A DNA stretch of 64,000 nt, taken from positions 1 through 64,000 of IMG/VR virus record IMGVR_UViG_3300035698_006348. The stretch is one strand, 5' to 3'. A program made the translations under genes and the position numbers. Positions 56,418 through 64,000 of the stretch are shown in pieces; position 1 is the first letter of the stretch; each line of letters opens with the position of its first letter. The notes below the pieces were generated by a model. It did not search any database. It had not been told where the DNA came from and saw only the letters and a list, made by a program, of their open reading frames with translations. This DNA is from a virus.

Positions 56418-57062
56418 ATGGCAAATATTTATGAGGTCGATTACAAAGTAATTGAAGATGATAGACTAGAAGCTTTACCAAGCATTCTATATGCAAAATA
56501 TAATGATTTAGTACTTGTTAGGAGAAGTATTTTTAACTTCCAAAATAGAGTACTTCCTAAAATTAATAATTCAATTGTATTAGAAATTGGGACAGCCTTT
56601 TTTGATAGTTATAGATCAAATCCTGTTTATAATTTAGTGGAAGATTTTTATGTTGATGTTCCTGTTAAAATGCAAGAACAAGGTAATAAATATATTAGCT
56701 GTGGATTAGATGATGAAATGGAGTTTGATTTTAATATTGATGCCATAGACTTACAATCAGTTATAGCAAATGATTACCTAGATTTTATTCTTGCTTTTGA
56801 TGTGTTTGAGCATTCTAAATATGTCATGGAATTACCTAAAGTCCTGAGCAATATTTTGAAACCAGGGGGTATTCTATTTTTTACTGTTCCATTTTATTGT
56901 AGAAAACATGATAATAAGAATGATTATTGGAGATTTACTGAGTTAGGTATTAGACAATTATTTGGTAAGTATTTTGATTTATATATAGAAAAAGTATTAT
57001 GGAAAGAAAACGATGGGGACACACCAGTACATATTGTAGTAAAGGCAGTAAACAATGTTTAA
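56418..57062 (+). CDS. Class I SAM-dependent methyltransferase
   Basis: 214 residues. V-L-E-I-G-T-A (about 54, motif I), F-I-L-A-F-D-V-F-E-H (about 123, motif II/acceptor), L-K-P-G-G-I-L-F-F-T-V-P-F (about 148). Likely methylates the sugar or the glycan end. Overlaps the next gene by 8 bp. Confidence 0.85.
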   Translation: MANIYEVDYKVIEDDRLEALPSILYAKYNDLVLVRRSIFNFQNRVLPKINNSIVLEIGTAFFDSYRSNPVYNLVEDFYVDVPVKMQEQGNKYISCGLDDEMEFDFNIDAIDLQSVIANDYLDFILAFDVFEHSKYVMELPKVLSNILKPGGILFFTVPFYCRKHDNKNDYWRFTELGIRQLFGKYFDLYIEKVLWKENDGDTPVHIVVKAVNNV

Positions 57063-57900
57063 TGTATTAGGATTTTATAATTACTTCGGTAATGGAGATT
57101 TATTTAATTCAAAAGAGTTTGTAAGGGACATTGTTGCTAATGTTCCTGCAAAAGAATATTATTACTTACATTTAAGAGACCCAAAGTTACTATATGATCT
57201 TGAGGGTGTAAAGTATAGTAAACCAAATTATCTATGCCAACCAAATAAACAATTTTACATAGAGAATAATGAATTATATATTAATACATGGATAGGTTTA
57301 GATAGTAAGTATGTCCTACCAGGTATTGGTTGTACACTAAAAAAGAATATAGATTTATATAATATGATTCTTAGTAAAACAGGTGTAAGTTTTAGATTAA
57401 CCAAACCAGCAGAGAATTATGTACCAACAATAGATTTTGATAGCTTATATTCAGTTGATGGATTAATTGGAAATATTCTAATATCAAATGGGCTTGTTTA
57501 TTCTAGTCAAGCAAAGAACTTTGATTTTACACCAATAATAGACAAGCTATCTGATAATTTTCCAAATGAGCACTTTGTGCTAACCTCTCCAACAAATTTA
57601 AAAAAGGAAAATATTTCTTATACAAATGATTTATTTCCATCATTGATTGGAGCAGATTTAAATGAGATAGGCTATCTAAGTACTAGGTCAAAACTAATTA
57701 TAGGGCGGTCTTCTGGACCATATGGTTTTTGTCAAAATAAACATAACCTATATACTAGCCCTAAAGACTTTATATCTTTTTGTTACCATAAAAACTGTGC
57801 TTCATTTGTACATGATATAAAAACAAATGCAACTATTACACACTCTTCTGCAACAGATGCAGAGGCAGTTTATAATGTAATTGCATCACATATAAGGTAA
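57055..57900 (+). CDS. Probable GT-B-type glycosyltransferase
   Basis: 281 residues. The C-terminal third, L-I-G-A-D-L-N-E-I-G-Y-L-S-T-R-S-K-L-I-I-G-R-S-S-type with G-P-Y-G-F-C, resembles the nucleotide-sugar pocket of GT-B enzymes (helix then I-I-G-R-x-S-G-P loop). The N-terminal half is divergent. Place between a methyltransferase and a GT2 supports the call. Confidence 0.6.
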   Translation: MFNVLGFYNYFGNGDLFNSKEFVRDIVANVPAKEYYYLHLRDPKLLYDLEGVKYSKPNYLCQPNKQFYIENNELYINTWIGLDSKYVLPGIGCTLKKNIDLYNMILSKTGVSFRLTKPAENYVPTIDFDSLYSVDGLIGNILISNGLVYSSQAKNFDFTPIIDKLSDNFPNEHFVLTSPTNLKKENISYTNDLFPSLIGADLNEIGYLSTRSKLIIGRSSGPYGFCQNKHNLYTSPKDFISFCYHKNCASFVHDIKTNATITHSSATDAEAVYNVIASHIR

Positions 57901-57906
57901 AGGTAT

Positions 57907-58824
57907 ATGAATAAAAAACTTTTAGTAGGAATAGGTACTTTCGGGCTATTGGAATATACAAAACTAGCAATTAAATCAATTAAAGATACAGTAAAGAAAA
58001 CAGACTATGATATATTACTTATAGTTGGTAAGAATGGGGATGTTGAAACAATAAATTATGCAAAGGCAAATGGACTAAAACATATAGTCCATACAACTAA
58101 TAAAGGATTTCCGGCCTCTATAAATGATATGTATGATTATGCTTGGAAAGATAATGCTTATGAATATTTGCTTATTATGGGAAATGATGTTATAGCTTAT
58201 CCATATGCTGTTGATTCAATGGTAGAGGTAGCTGATACCACATTATATGATTGGGTATGCTCAAGAGAATTTAGTGTGCAAGCTCTTGTAAAAGCATTTC
58301 CAGTAACTTCCTCCTATTTTACAGGAAAAGCTTTCAAGTATAAATTTGGAAGTGGCCCATGTTGGGAATACTTTGATAAGTATAAAGAAAAGATTACAGT
58401 TAGCACCTCTGGTATGTCTGATACTCATAACTTAGGGTTATATAAGAAATCAATTTTTGATAAGGTTGGATATATTGATGTAAATTTCTATCCAGCCTAC
58501 TTTGAAGATAATGACTTTGCAAGGCGGTCTATGTTAGCAAATGTGAAATCTTGTACAGTTGATAATGCTTTTTATTTCCATTTCTGGAGTAGAGTTATAA
58601 ACGAAGGCTCTGGAGGATCAACTCCAAAATATTTCTCAAATAATCAGCAGTATTATATACAGAAATGGGGTGGACTCTTTACAAAAGAATTATATGATTT
58701 ACCATTTAATGGAAATGGGCATACCTTAGATGGAGACATATTTTTAAAATCAGAAATAAAAATAACGTCTAGAGAGGATGAACTCAATATAGCTAAATAT
58801 TGGACACATCTTGGGAGTGGTTAA
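57907..58824 (+). CDS. Family 2-like glycosyltransferase (GT-A)
   Basis: 305 residues, AAAGGTAT before ATG. N-terminal G-I-G-T-F, T-N-K-G-F-P-A-S-I-N-D (about 63-73), I-M-G-N-D-V (about 94, GND in place of DxD), Y-F-E-D-N-D-F-A-R-R (about 199, catalytic ED). Transfers sugar to the growing glycan or to a virion protein. Its stop overlaps the terminase start by one base (TAATG), which couples glycan and packaging genes. Confidence 0.87.
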   Translation: MNKKLLVGIGTFGLLEYTKLAIKSIKDTVKKTDYDILLIVGKNGDVETINYAKANGLKHIVHTTNKGFPASINDMYDYAWKDNAYEYLLIMGNDVIAYPYAVDSMVEVADTTLYDWVCSREFSVQALVKAFPVTSSYFTGKAFKYKFGSGPCWEYFDKYKEKITVSTSGMSDTHNLGLYKKSIFDKVGYIDVNFYPAYFEDNDFARRSMLANVKSCTVDNAFYFHFWSRVINEGSGGSTPKYFSNNQQYYIQKWGGLFTKELYDLPFNGNGHTLDGDIFLKSEIKITSREDELNIAKYWTHLGSG

Positions 58825-61565
58825 TGGCACTAATTGAGAATGTGAATCAAGAGGATTTAATTCTTTATGAAATATTAAAGCATCCAGTATTATCTGGTGA
58901 GTTCCTTCAAAACTTAGATAGACTCGAACATGAAGATATTTTTAAGTTTGAGTGGTATCAGGTGGATTTTTTAGCTGATTTTGCTAAGCAAGTGTCTATT
59001 GCTTGTGGAAGGGCTGTTGGGAAGACAGTTAGTCTAACTAATATGACTATATGGTTACTTATAAATAAGATTTTCCCAGAAGATTATATAGTATATACAG
59101 TTCCAAGTAAGGTTCATTTAGATCCAGTTTTTACATCTCTTACTAGAATGTTTAGAAGTAACTCTTTATTAAAGAATTTTTTACAGGCAAAGAAAGGGAT
59201 AAATGGTTCTGATTTTACAATAAACCTTTTAAATGGCACAACACTAATGTGTCGTATAGCTGGCCAATCTGGAACTGGGGCTAATGTTATTGGTTTACAT
59301 ACACCATTTATAATTCTTGATGAGTGTATTGTTGGTACTCAGCATGTTGCTATGCCAACTTGTAATAAAACAGCAGATAATGTAAAAGTTGGAGATTCCA
59401 TATTATCATGGAATGGTGAATCTATTGAAGAGGATAGAGTTATAAATGTTCGCCGTACCAAAAGAGAGCAAAAAGTTTTAGAGGTTGTATATGATTCTGG
59501 GAAAATTAGAGTAGGAGAAAATCATAAAATATATACAGATAATGGATATGTTAAAGCCTCAGAGTTAGTAGTAGGTGATAATATATACTATACTGAAACT
59601 ACTAGAAGTAATCTGCCATGGACGAAGAAAGATTATAAAATTTTGGAAAAGAATGTTCAAGTTGGAATTCGTGTAAAAGAAGTAGCAAAAATACTAAATC
59701 GTTCTGAGCAGTCTGTTTTTAGTAAAATAGAGAAAAAATATACTTCTACCCACAATTTATTTTATTCTAAGCCCCTAACAGAAAAGCAATTAGATATAAT
59801 TAGGGGATCATTATTAGGAGATGGGTCTACAGCAATATACACAAAAACTGCATCATACTCTACTAATCATAGTTTAAAACAAAAAGAGTACGTTGATTGG
59901 TTATATACTGAATTGAAATCAATTACTAGATGTAAACCACGAATTTATAAAAATGGTGGCTATGGTGAATATAACTATGCCTTTTCAACGCTAGGTCATC
60001 CAGAGATTTTTGATATTGTTTCAAAATTATACATAAATGGTAAAAAGACAGTTACACGAGAGTATTTAGATAAATTATCAAAATTAGCATTGGCTGTATG
60101 GTGGATGGATGATGGATCAAATAGTGGTGTATTGTCTTCACATTCTTTCTCAAAAGAAGAAAATGAAATTGTAATTGAGTGGATGAAGGATACTTTTTCA
60201 ATAAATTGTAAATTATATAAAGATAAAAAAAGAAACTTATATTTTATAATATTTCCTGCAAAATCTAAAAGAGAACTAAATAAGCTTTTAGCCCCCTATA
60301 TGCATAAGGCTATGAAATATAAAGTAGGTATAGGGAAATATAATAATGAATATACCTTACCAAATATTGAACTTATTGGTAAAGGCGAAGATAATAAATC
60401 ATTAGTAAAAAAAGTAGTACTTAATATTAGAGAGGTAAATACAAGGGCTGCTTATCTTTATAACTTTGAAGTTGAAAAGAATCATAACTATTTTGTAAAT
60501 GGTATTCTTACTAAAAATTCTGGTTACTACCCCTGGGGCACATGGTTAGAGTTACAACCAACACGTAATACTTGGACACCTGGAAGTAGGATTATTACAT
60601 CAGGAGTTCCAACAGGTTTACGGGAATCAAATGTTCTGTATAATACAGACATGGTAGATGGGGGATATATGAAACATAGAATAAGTGCATATGATAACCC
60701 ACGATTTACAAAAGAAGACGAAGAAAATGCCATAGCTCAATATGGTGGAAAAGATGGTGAGGATTTTACTCACTTTATTATGGGTAGGCATGGTAAACCA
60801 TTATATTCATTATTTGACAGATCCTTATTTAAGGTTGAACCCTATCCAGTATACAAACTGAAGATAAATGGTCTAAAAATGACAGGGGATATTGCTGAGT
60901 ATCTTACAAGAATAAGAACAATTCCAAATACTGATGAAGGTGTTGAAACAATTATTGGAATTGACTTAGGTTATACTGAACCGACAGCTATTGTTGTAAT
61001 GTATAAAAATAAGAAAGGCAGATTTAAATTTCATTGTAGAATAGAATTGAAGAAAGTTCCATATCCTATACAAGAGATTATAATAGATTTACTAGATACA
61101 AAGTTTGCTCCTTTTAAAATAGGAATTGATAAAGGTAGTTCAGGTATTTCAGTAATCCAGAACCTAACTAGTAATTTAAAATATGGTCATAAAAATTATG
61201 AAGATATTATTGTACCAGTTGATTTCTCATCTTCAATAGTAATTGGTTTAGATGCAGATGGTGCAGAAATAAAATCAAAGACAAAGCCATTCTCTACTTC
61301 AATTTTACAAGATTACTCAAATAATCATAAAATAGTTTATTCGTCAACAGATTTGGAAATGATAACTGAACTTGAACGAATGTCATATACTAAAACCCCA
61401 TCTGGTGATATTGTATATAAAACTTTAACCCAAAGAGGTGGGACACGGGGAGAAGATCACTTTACTGCTGCTATGCTTTGTTTTTCATTATCAAATTATT
61501 TGTATACAGATTATATAAATATGCGAAGAACTAGAAAATTAGCAGCCCCAACATGGATACGTTAA
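58824..61565 (+). CDS. terL: Terminase large subunit interrupted by an intein
   Basis: 913 residues from ATG 58824 (GGGAGTGG upstream), of which 168-565 are an intein. ATPase: C-G-R-A-V-G-K-T (61-68, Walker A with Arg), F-I-I-L-D-E (162-167, Walker B, the intein follows the Glu), and S-G-V-P-T-G (motif III/coupling). RNase H-like nuclease: G-I-D-L-G-Y-T-E-P (about 711, first Asp), I-G-I-D-K-G-S-S-G (second Asp), D-H-F-T-A-A (late Asp). It cuts and pumps DNA into proheads. Spliced length is about 515 residues, normal for TerL. Confidence 0.95.
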   Translation: MALIENVNQEDLILYEILKHPVLSGEFLQNLDRLEHEDIFKFEWYQVDFLADFAKQVSIACGRAVGKTVSLTNMTIWLLINKIFPEDYIVYTVPSKVHLDPVFTSLTRMFRSNSLLKNFLQAKKGINGSDFTINLLNGTTLMCRIAGQSGTGANVIGLHTPFIILDECIVGTQHVAMPTCNKTADNVKVGDSILSWNGESIEEDRVINVRRTKREQKVLEVVYDSGKIRVGENHKIYTDNGYVKASELVVGDNIYYTETTRSNLPWTKKDYKILEKNVQVGIRVKEVAKILNRSEQSVFSKIEKKYTSTHNLFYSKPLTEKQLDIIRGSLLGDGSTAIYTKTASYSTNHSLKQKEYVDWLYTELKSITRCKPRIYKNGGYGEYNYAFSTLGHPEIFDIVSKLYINGKKTVTREYLDKLSKLALAVWWMDDGSNSGVLSSHSFSKEENEIVIEWMKDTFSINCKLYKDKKRNLYFIIFPAKSKRELNKLLAPYMHKAMKYKVGIGKYNNEYTLPNIELIGKGEDNKSLVKKVVLNIREVNTRAAYLYNFEVEKNHNYFVNGILTKNSGYYPWGTWLELQPTRNTWTPGSRIITSGVPTGLRESNVLYNTDMVDGGYMKHRISAYDNPRFTKEDEENAIAQYGGKDGEDFTHFIMGRHGKPLYSLFDRSLFKVEPYPVYKLKINGLKMTGDIAEYLTRIRTIPNTDEGVETIIGIDLGYTEPTAIVVMYKNKKGRFKFHCRIELKKVPYPIQEIIIDLLDTKFAPFKIGIDKGSSGISVIQNLTSNLKYGHKNYEDIIVPVDFSSSIVIGLDADGAEIKSKTKPFSTSILQDYSNNHKIVYSSTDLEMITELERMSYTKTPSGDIVYKTLTQRGGTRGEDHFTAAMLCFSLSNYLYTDYINMRRTRKLAAPTWIR
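59325..60518 (+). mobile_element. Large intein with LAGLIDADG endonuclease in terminase Walker B
   Basis: 398 residues (168-565 of the reading frame). Block A C-I-V-G-T-Q; block B G-E-N-H-K-I-Y; two LAGLIDADG-type motifs, R-G-S-L-L-G-D-G-S and L-A-V-W-W-M-D-D-G-S; C-terminal N-H-N-Y-F-V-N-G-I-L-T-K-N, then Ser +1. The penultimate residue is Lys instead of the usual His. Removal joins L-D-E to S-G-Y, restoring the Walker B helix. Confidence 0.95.
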
Positions 61566-61567
61566 TT

Positions 61568-63073
61568 ATGCCTGAAAAAACAAAAGATGTTACTCCAGAA
61601 GAGGTTACACAGAAACTAGCTTTAGCTAGTAGTCTTAGTATATACCCCTCTGGCACTGCTGCACCGTGGTCACCTACAGATGTAGATAAAATGGATGTAG
61701 CTGATGTAGATACTCACTTTTCAAAAGTAGTATCTATGTGTAAGTTTTTCTATAAAAGAGACCCATTAGCCTCAACTGTTATTAATAAGGTAGTTGATAT
61801 AGCTATAAGTAATCTAATATTTGATAAAAATGATTTAAACGATAATGAGTTTAAAATCTATACTTCTATAAGAACAGAACTTACAGAGTTTGCAGAAGCA
61901 ATGGCACTTGAATTTCTATTATCTGGGCTTGTTGTTCCAGAGATAAGTTATAGCAAGGTTTTAAAAGAAAAGTTACAGATGTTTGGTATTAAAAAATACA
62001 CAAATCTTACATTACCTGTAACAATGTGGCTAAGAAATCCTAGTGATATAGCAATAAAACAATCCTTATTTTCTGATAAACCTTCTTACTATCTGCATAT
62101 TTCCGATGCTATTATATATTTCCTACAGCATGAAGGGAGATATTCAGATGGCATGGTGGATACAAAACTGTATAGAGAAATTCTTGTTTTATATCCTGAG
62201 TTTGTAGCTGCTGTTCTTAGAGGAGAAAAATACATATTATTAGAAAACGAACTAATATTTAGACGTAGACCAACAACTGATTCACCTTATCCATTACCTT
62301 TCTTATATCCATCTCTTGAGGCTATGAAACATAAACGTAATTTACGTAGAATGGATTATTCTATTGCATCTAGAGTTATTAGTGCTATTATGCTATTCAA
62401 GCTTGGATCAGATGAGTTTCCTATAACTGCTGATAATAGTGAAGATTTTGAAGCAATTAAAAATCAAATGGCATGGAGAGATACTCAAGGAAGAGATATA
62501 GAACGCATCTTCCAATTGTTTGCAAACCATACATTGGCTATTGAGTGGATATATCCTCCAACTGAGGCATTACTAAATGATATAAAGTATATAAATATAA
62601 ATCAAGACATTATTTTTGGTATGGGATTTCCAAGGATTCTTATAACAGGTGAGTCTGAAAGAAGTAATTCATCCAACCCAGAGTATGCACTTATGGGTCC
62701 AATTAAGACAATGGAGAATATGCGTAGAAAGCTAGAAGTTATTCTTAATAAGATTCTATATAAAATTAAAACTATGAATGGTCTAAAAGGTACTCCTGGT
62801 GTACATTTCTCAGAAATGAATTTAGTTAGTTTTGAGGTCTTTATCTCTGGGTTATCAGAATTATATACAACAGGTAACTTATCTAGAGAAGCTTACGCAG
62901 AAGCTTTTGGATATAATTGGAATGATGAAATTCAGAAACGAATTGATGAGCAGGCTATTATTGAAGATTCAGGAATACCCGAGTTTGCACCTGTGCCTCA
63001 TTCACAGAATCCAGAGAGTACAACTGAGCCTATGGTGAAACCTGTGAAAAAGGATGAAAATACTAAGAAATAA
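61568..63073 (+). CDS. Portal protein
   Basis: 501 residues from ATG 61568 (506 from ATG 61553; neither has a strong site). Follows terL directly. Residues 20-480 show the portal pattern: F-F-Y-K-R-D-P-L-A-S-T-V-I-N-K-V-V, a W-L-R-N-P wing strand, L-P-F-L-Y-P-S-L-E, R-D-T-Q-G-R-D-I stem helix, G-F-P-R-I-L-I-T-G-E-S region and F-I-S-G-L-S-E-L-Y-T-T-G. The C-terminal 40 residues are disordered, Pro/Thr/Lys-rich. Forms the twelve-fold ring through which DNA enters. Motif recognition is moderate; context is strong. Confidence 0.82.
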   Translation: MPEKTKDVTPEEVTQKLALASSLSIYPSGTAAPWSPTDVDKMDVADVDTHFSKVVSMCKFFYKRDPLASTVINKVVDIAISNLIFDKNDLNDNEFKIYTSIRTELTEFAEAMALEFLLSGLVVPEISYSKVLKEKLQMFGIKKYTNLTLPVTMWLRNPSDIAIKQSLFSDKPSYYLHISDAIIYFLQHEGRYSDGMVDTKLYREILVLYPEFVAAVLRGEKYILLENELIFRRRPTTDSPYPLPFLYPSLEAMKHKRNLRRMDYSIASRVISAIMLFKLGSDEFPITADNSEDFEAIKNQMAWRDTQGRDIERIFQLFANHTLAIEWIYPPTEALLNDIKYININQDIIFGMGFPRILITGESERSNSSNPEYALMGPIKTMENMRRKLEVILNKILYKIKTMNGLKGTPGVHFSEMNLVSFEVFISGLSELYTTGNLSREAYAEAFGYNWNDEIQKRIDEQAIIEDSGIPEFAPVPHSQNPESTTEPMVKPVKKDENTKK

Positions 63074-63098
63074 GTAAATTATACATAACTTTATATGT

Positions 63099-63127
63099 TT
63101 TTCACTAAAATGGTGTATAATTATAAT
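63099..63127 (+). promoter_or_regulatory. Promoter upstream of protease / capsid genes
   Basis: TTTTCA (63099-63104), 17 bp, TATAAT (63122-63127). A second TATAAT lies at 63116. The -35 box is weak. Placed in the 96 bp gap between portal and protease, it could raise capsid gene expression. Confidence 0.5.
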
Positions 63128-63169
63128 GAATCTAGGTATGGAAACAACCCTTACCTAAGAGGGATGTCT

Positions 63170-64000
63170 ATGAAGAAAACTGTTGTATTGACAACAAATT
63201 TAAGATCATTGACAAGTAATGATCTTAAGAAAGAAACCTTTGCGTCTATAGTTGAAAAAGATACCCGTCCTATTACGTGGGCAACATTTATCCTTACGGA
63301 TGATATCCCAAATGGGAATAAGCAACGTGTTCCAAAAGATGAGTTTGCTAACCTAATTAGTACTGGTGTTTTTATGCCTGTGAAAATGAAGCGTGGTGAA
63401 ATTGCCAGAGGACATAAAGATTCTGAGCCTCTTGGTGTTATCTCCCATTTACTAGAAGAAAAAAACCAGGTATATGGTTTAGCTGCTTTATGGGATAAAG
63501 AACGCCCAGAAGATATTGAGCACCTAAAAAAATTATTTGACGAGGATGGTAGTTTACAACTTTCATGGGAAATTTCCTATGAAAAAGAGGAAGCGTCTGC
63601 CGAATATGAAGGTGTTACTGATTTACATGATTTAACTTTGAATGCTGTCACACTTGTCGGAATGCCGGCATATAAGGGCAGAACACCGATTACGGCATTA
63701 GCATCAGAAGATCAGGAGGATATTTTGGACGAATTGAAAGTATTACAGGGAAAATATGATGAGCTTGAAACTAAGTACAATAAGCTTGTTTCAGAGGCAT
63801 CTACTAAAGAAGCTTCTTTAGCAACTACAGAAGCAGAACTTGTTGTATTACGTGAGTTTAAAGCTGGTATTGATGAAGAAAACGAAAAGGCTGAAAAGTT
63901 AGCTGCAATCAAAGTTAAATTTGAAGAAGCTTCTCTTGAGCGTGGTACTGAGTTTTTCGATGAAAAAGCCGATTTACTTTTATCATTTACTGATGAAGGT
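63170..64000 (+). CDS. Prohead protease, fused to a scaffold-like coiled coil (3' end outside window)
   Basis: Open to the window edge; at least 277 residues from ATG 63170 (AGAGGG upstream; ATG 63164 also possible). Residues 1-180: G-H-K-D-S-E-P-L-G-V-I (His about 91), L-Q-L-S-W-E-I-S (Ser about 131) and L-V-G-M-P-A-Y-K-G-R-T-P-I (about 163-175), the pattern of S78-like capsid maturation proteases. From about 182 on it is a charged coiled coil (E-L-K-V-L-Q-G-K-Y-D-E-L) typical of scaffolding, so protease and scaffold are probably one protein. A perfect 11 bp hairpin lies in its first codons (63200-63228). Confidence 0.8.
   Translation, partial: MKKTVVLTTNLRSLTSNDLKKETFASIVEKDTRPITWATFILTDDIPNGNKQRVPKDEFANLISTGVFMPVKMKRGEIARGHKDSEPLGVISHLLEEKNQVYGLAALWDKERPEDIEHLKKLFDEDGSLQLSWEISYEKEEASAEYEGVTDLHDLTLNAVTLVGMPAYKGRTPITALASEDQEDILDELKVLQGKYDELETKYNKLVSEASTKEASLATTEAELVVLREFKAGIDEENEKAEKLAAIKVKFEEASLERGTEFFDEKADLLLSFTDEG

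Noticed and set aside
1-64000. Temperate lifestyle (integrase, repressor, attachment site)
   Set aside because: No recombinase, CI-like repressor or att-like tRNA duplication seen in this part. The rest of the genome is outside the window, so lifestyle stays open.

Overview
The window is one stretch of a large, AT-rich, double-stranded DNA bacteriophage genome. It carries phage structural, lysis, replication and packaging genes and no cellular housekeeping gene. Strong AGGAGG-type ribosome binding sites, occasional TTG and GTG starts, several consensus sigma-A promoters (TTGACA, 17 bp, TATAAT), dense 1-8 bp gene overlaps and a coenzyme-B12-type ribonucleotide reductase suggest a Gram-positive, probably Bacillota, host. 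That host assignment is inference. Genetic code 11 fits all genes. No integrase, excisionase or CRISPR array is visible.

Layout. (1) 1-6909, rightward: the end of the structural module (partial virion protein, two LamG-type tail or receptor-binding proteins with a Zn-ribbon/PD-(D/E)XK homing endonuclease between them), then a lysis cassette made of a GH25-like endolysin candidate, a membrane-anchored PAS-domain protein and a small membrane/coiled-coil protein, closed by a terminator. (2) 7010-13130: repeat-rich non-coding DNA followed by many small unknown proteins, including a run of overlapping tiny membrane proteins and Zn-ribbon paralogues. (3) 13225-28040: a long rightward operon with an amide-bond enzyme cluster (two amidoligases, class II glutamine amidotransferase, ATP-grasp ligase, C26 gamma-glutamyl hydrolase) mixed with a RuvB-like ATPase and the RNA ligase RtcB. 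A bidirectional terminator ends it.

(4) 28050-47894, leftward: nucleotide metabolism and replication. This holds class II RNR with a mini-intein, Dam-type methylase, dUTPase, HAD nucleotidase, Toprim primase, dNMP kinase, DEDD exonuclease, Cas4/RecB-like nuclease, Hjc-like resolvase, DnaB helicase, an SSB-like protein, RecA and DNA polymerase A, with many small Zn-ribbon proteins. (5) 47895-48303: a duplicated divergent promoter block that feeds both arms. (6) 48316-49955: small Zn-ribbon genes, three tRNAs (Pro, Trp, Asn) and an ORF-free region of about 575 nt with extensive predicted base pairing, probably a large ornate phage non-coding RNA. (7) 49968-58824: a nucleotide-sugar and glycosyltransferase locus directly upstream of (8) terminase large subunit (interrupted in its Walker B motif by a LAGLIDADG intein), portal and a prohead protease that runs off the window.

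How it fits together: the divergent promoters at 48 kb separate leftward replication genes from rightward tRNA, ncRNA, glycan and morphogenesis genes. RNR, dUTPase, dNMP kinase and nucleotidase supply dNTPs; primase, DnaB, PolA, SSB and RecA copy the genome; Hjc-like and RuvB-like proteins resolve it; terminase and portal package it. RtcB, a cREC protein and tRNAs suggest defence against tRNA cleavage. The main candidates for new biology are a class II RNR whose C-terminal Cys-rich redox tail seems to be a separate 42-residue gene 18 kb away, the structured RNA with tandem covarying pseudoknots, the PAS-domain protein in the lysis cassette, and the amidoligase cluster.
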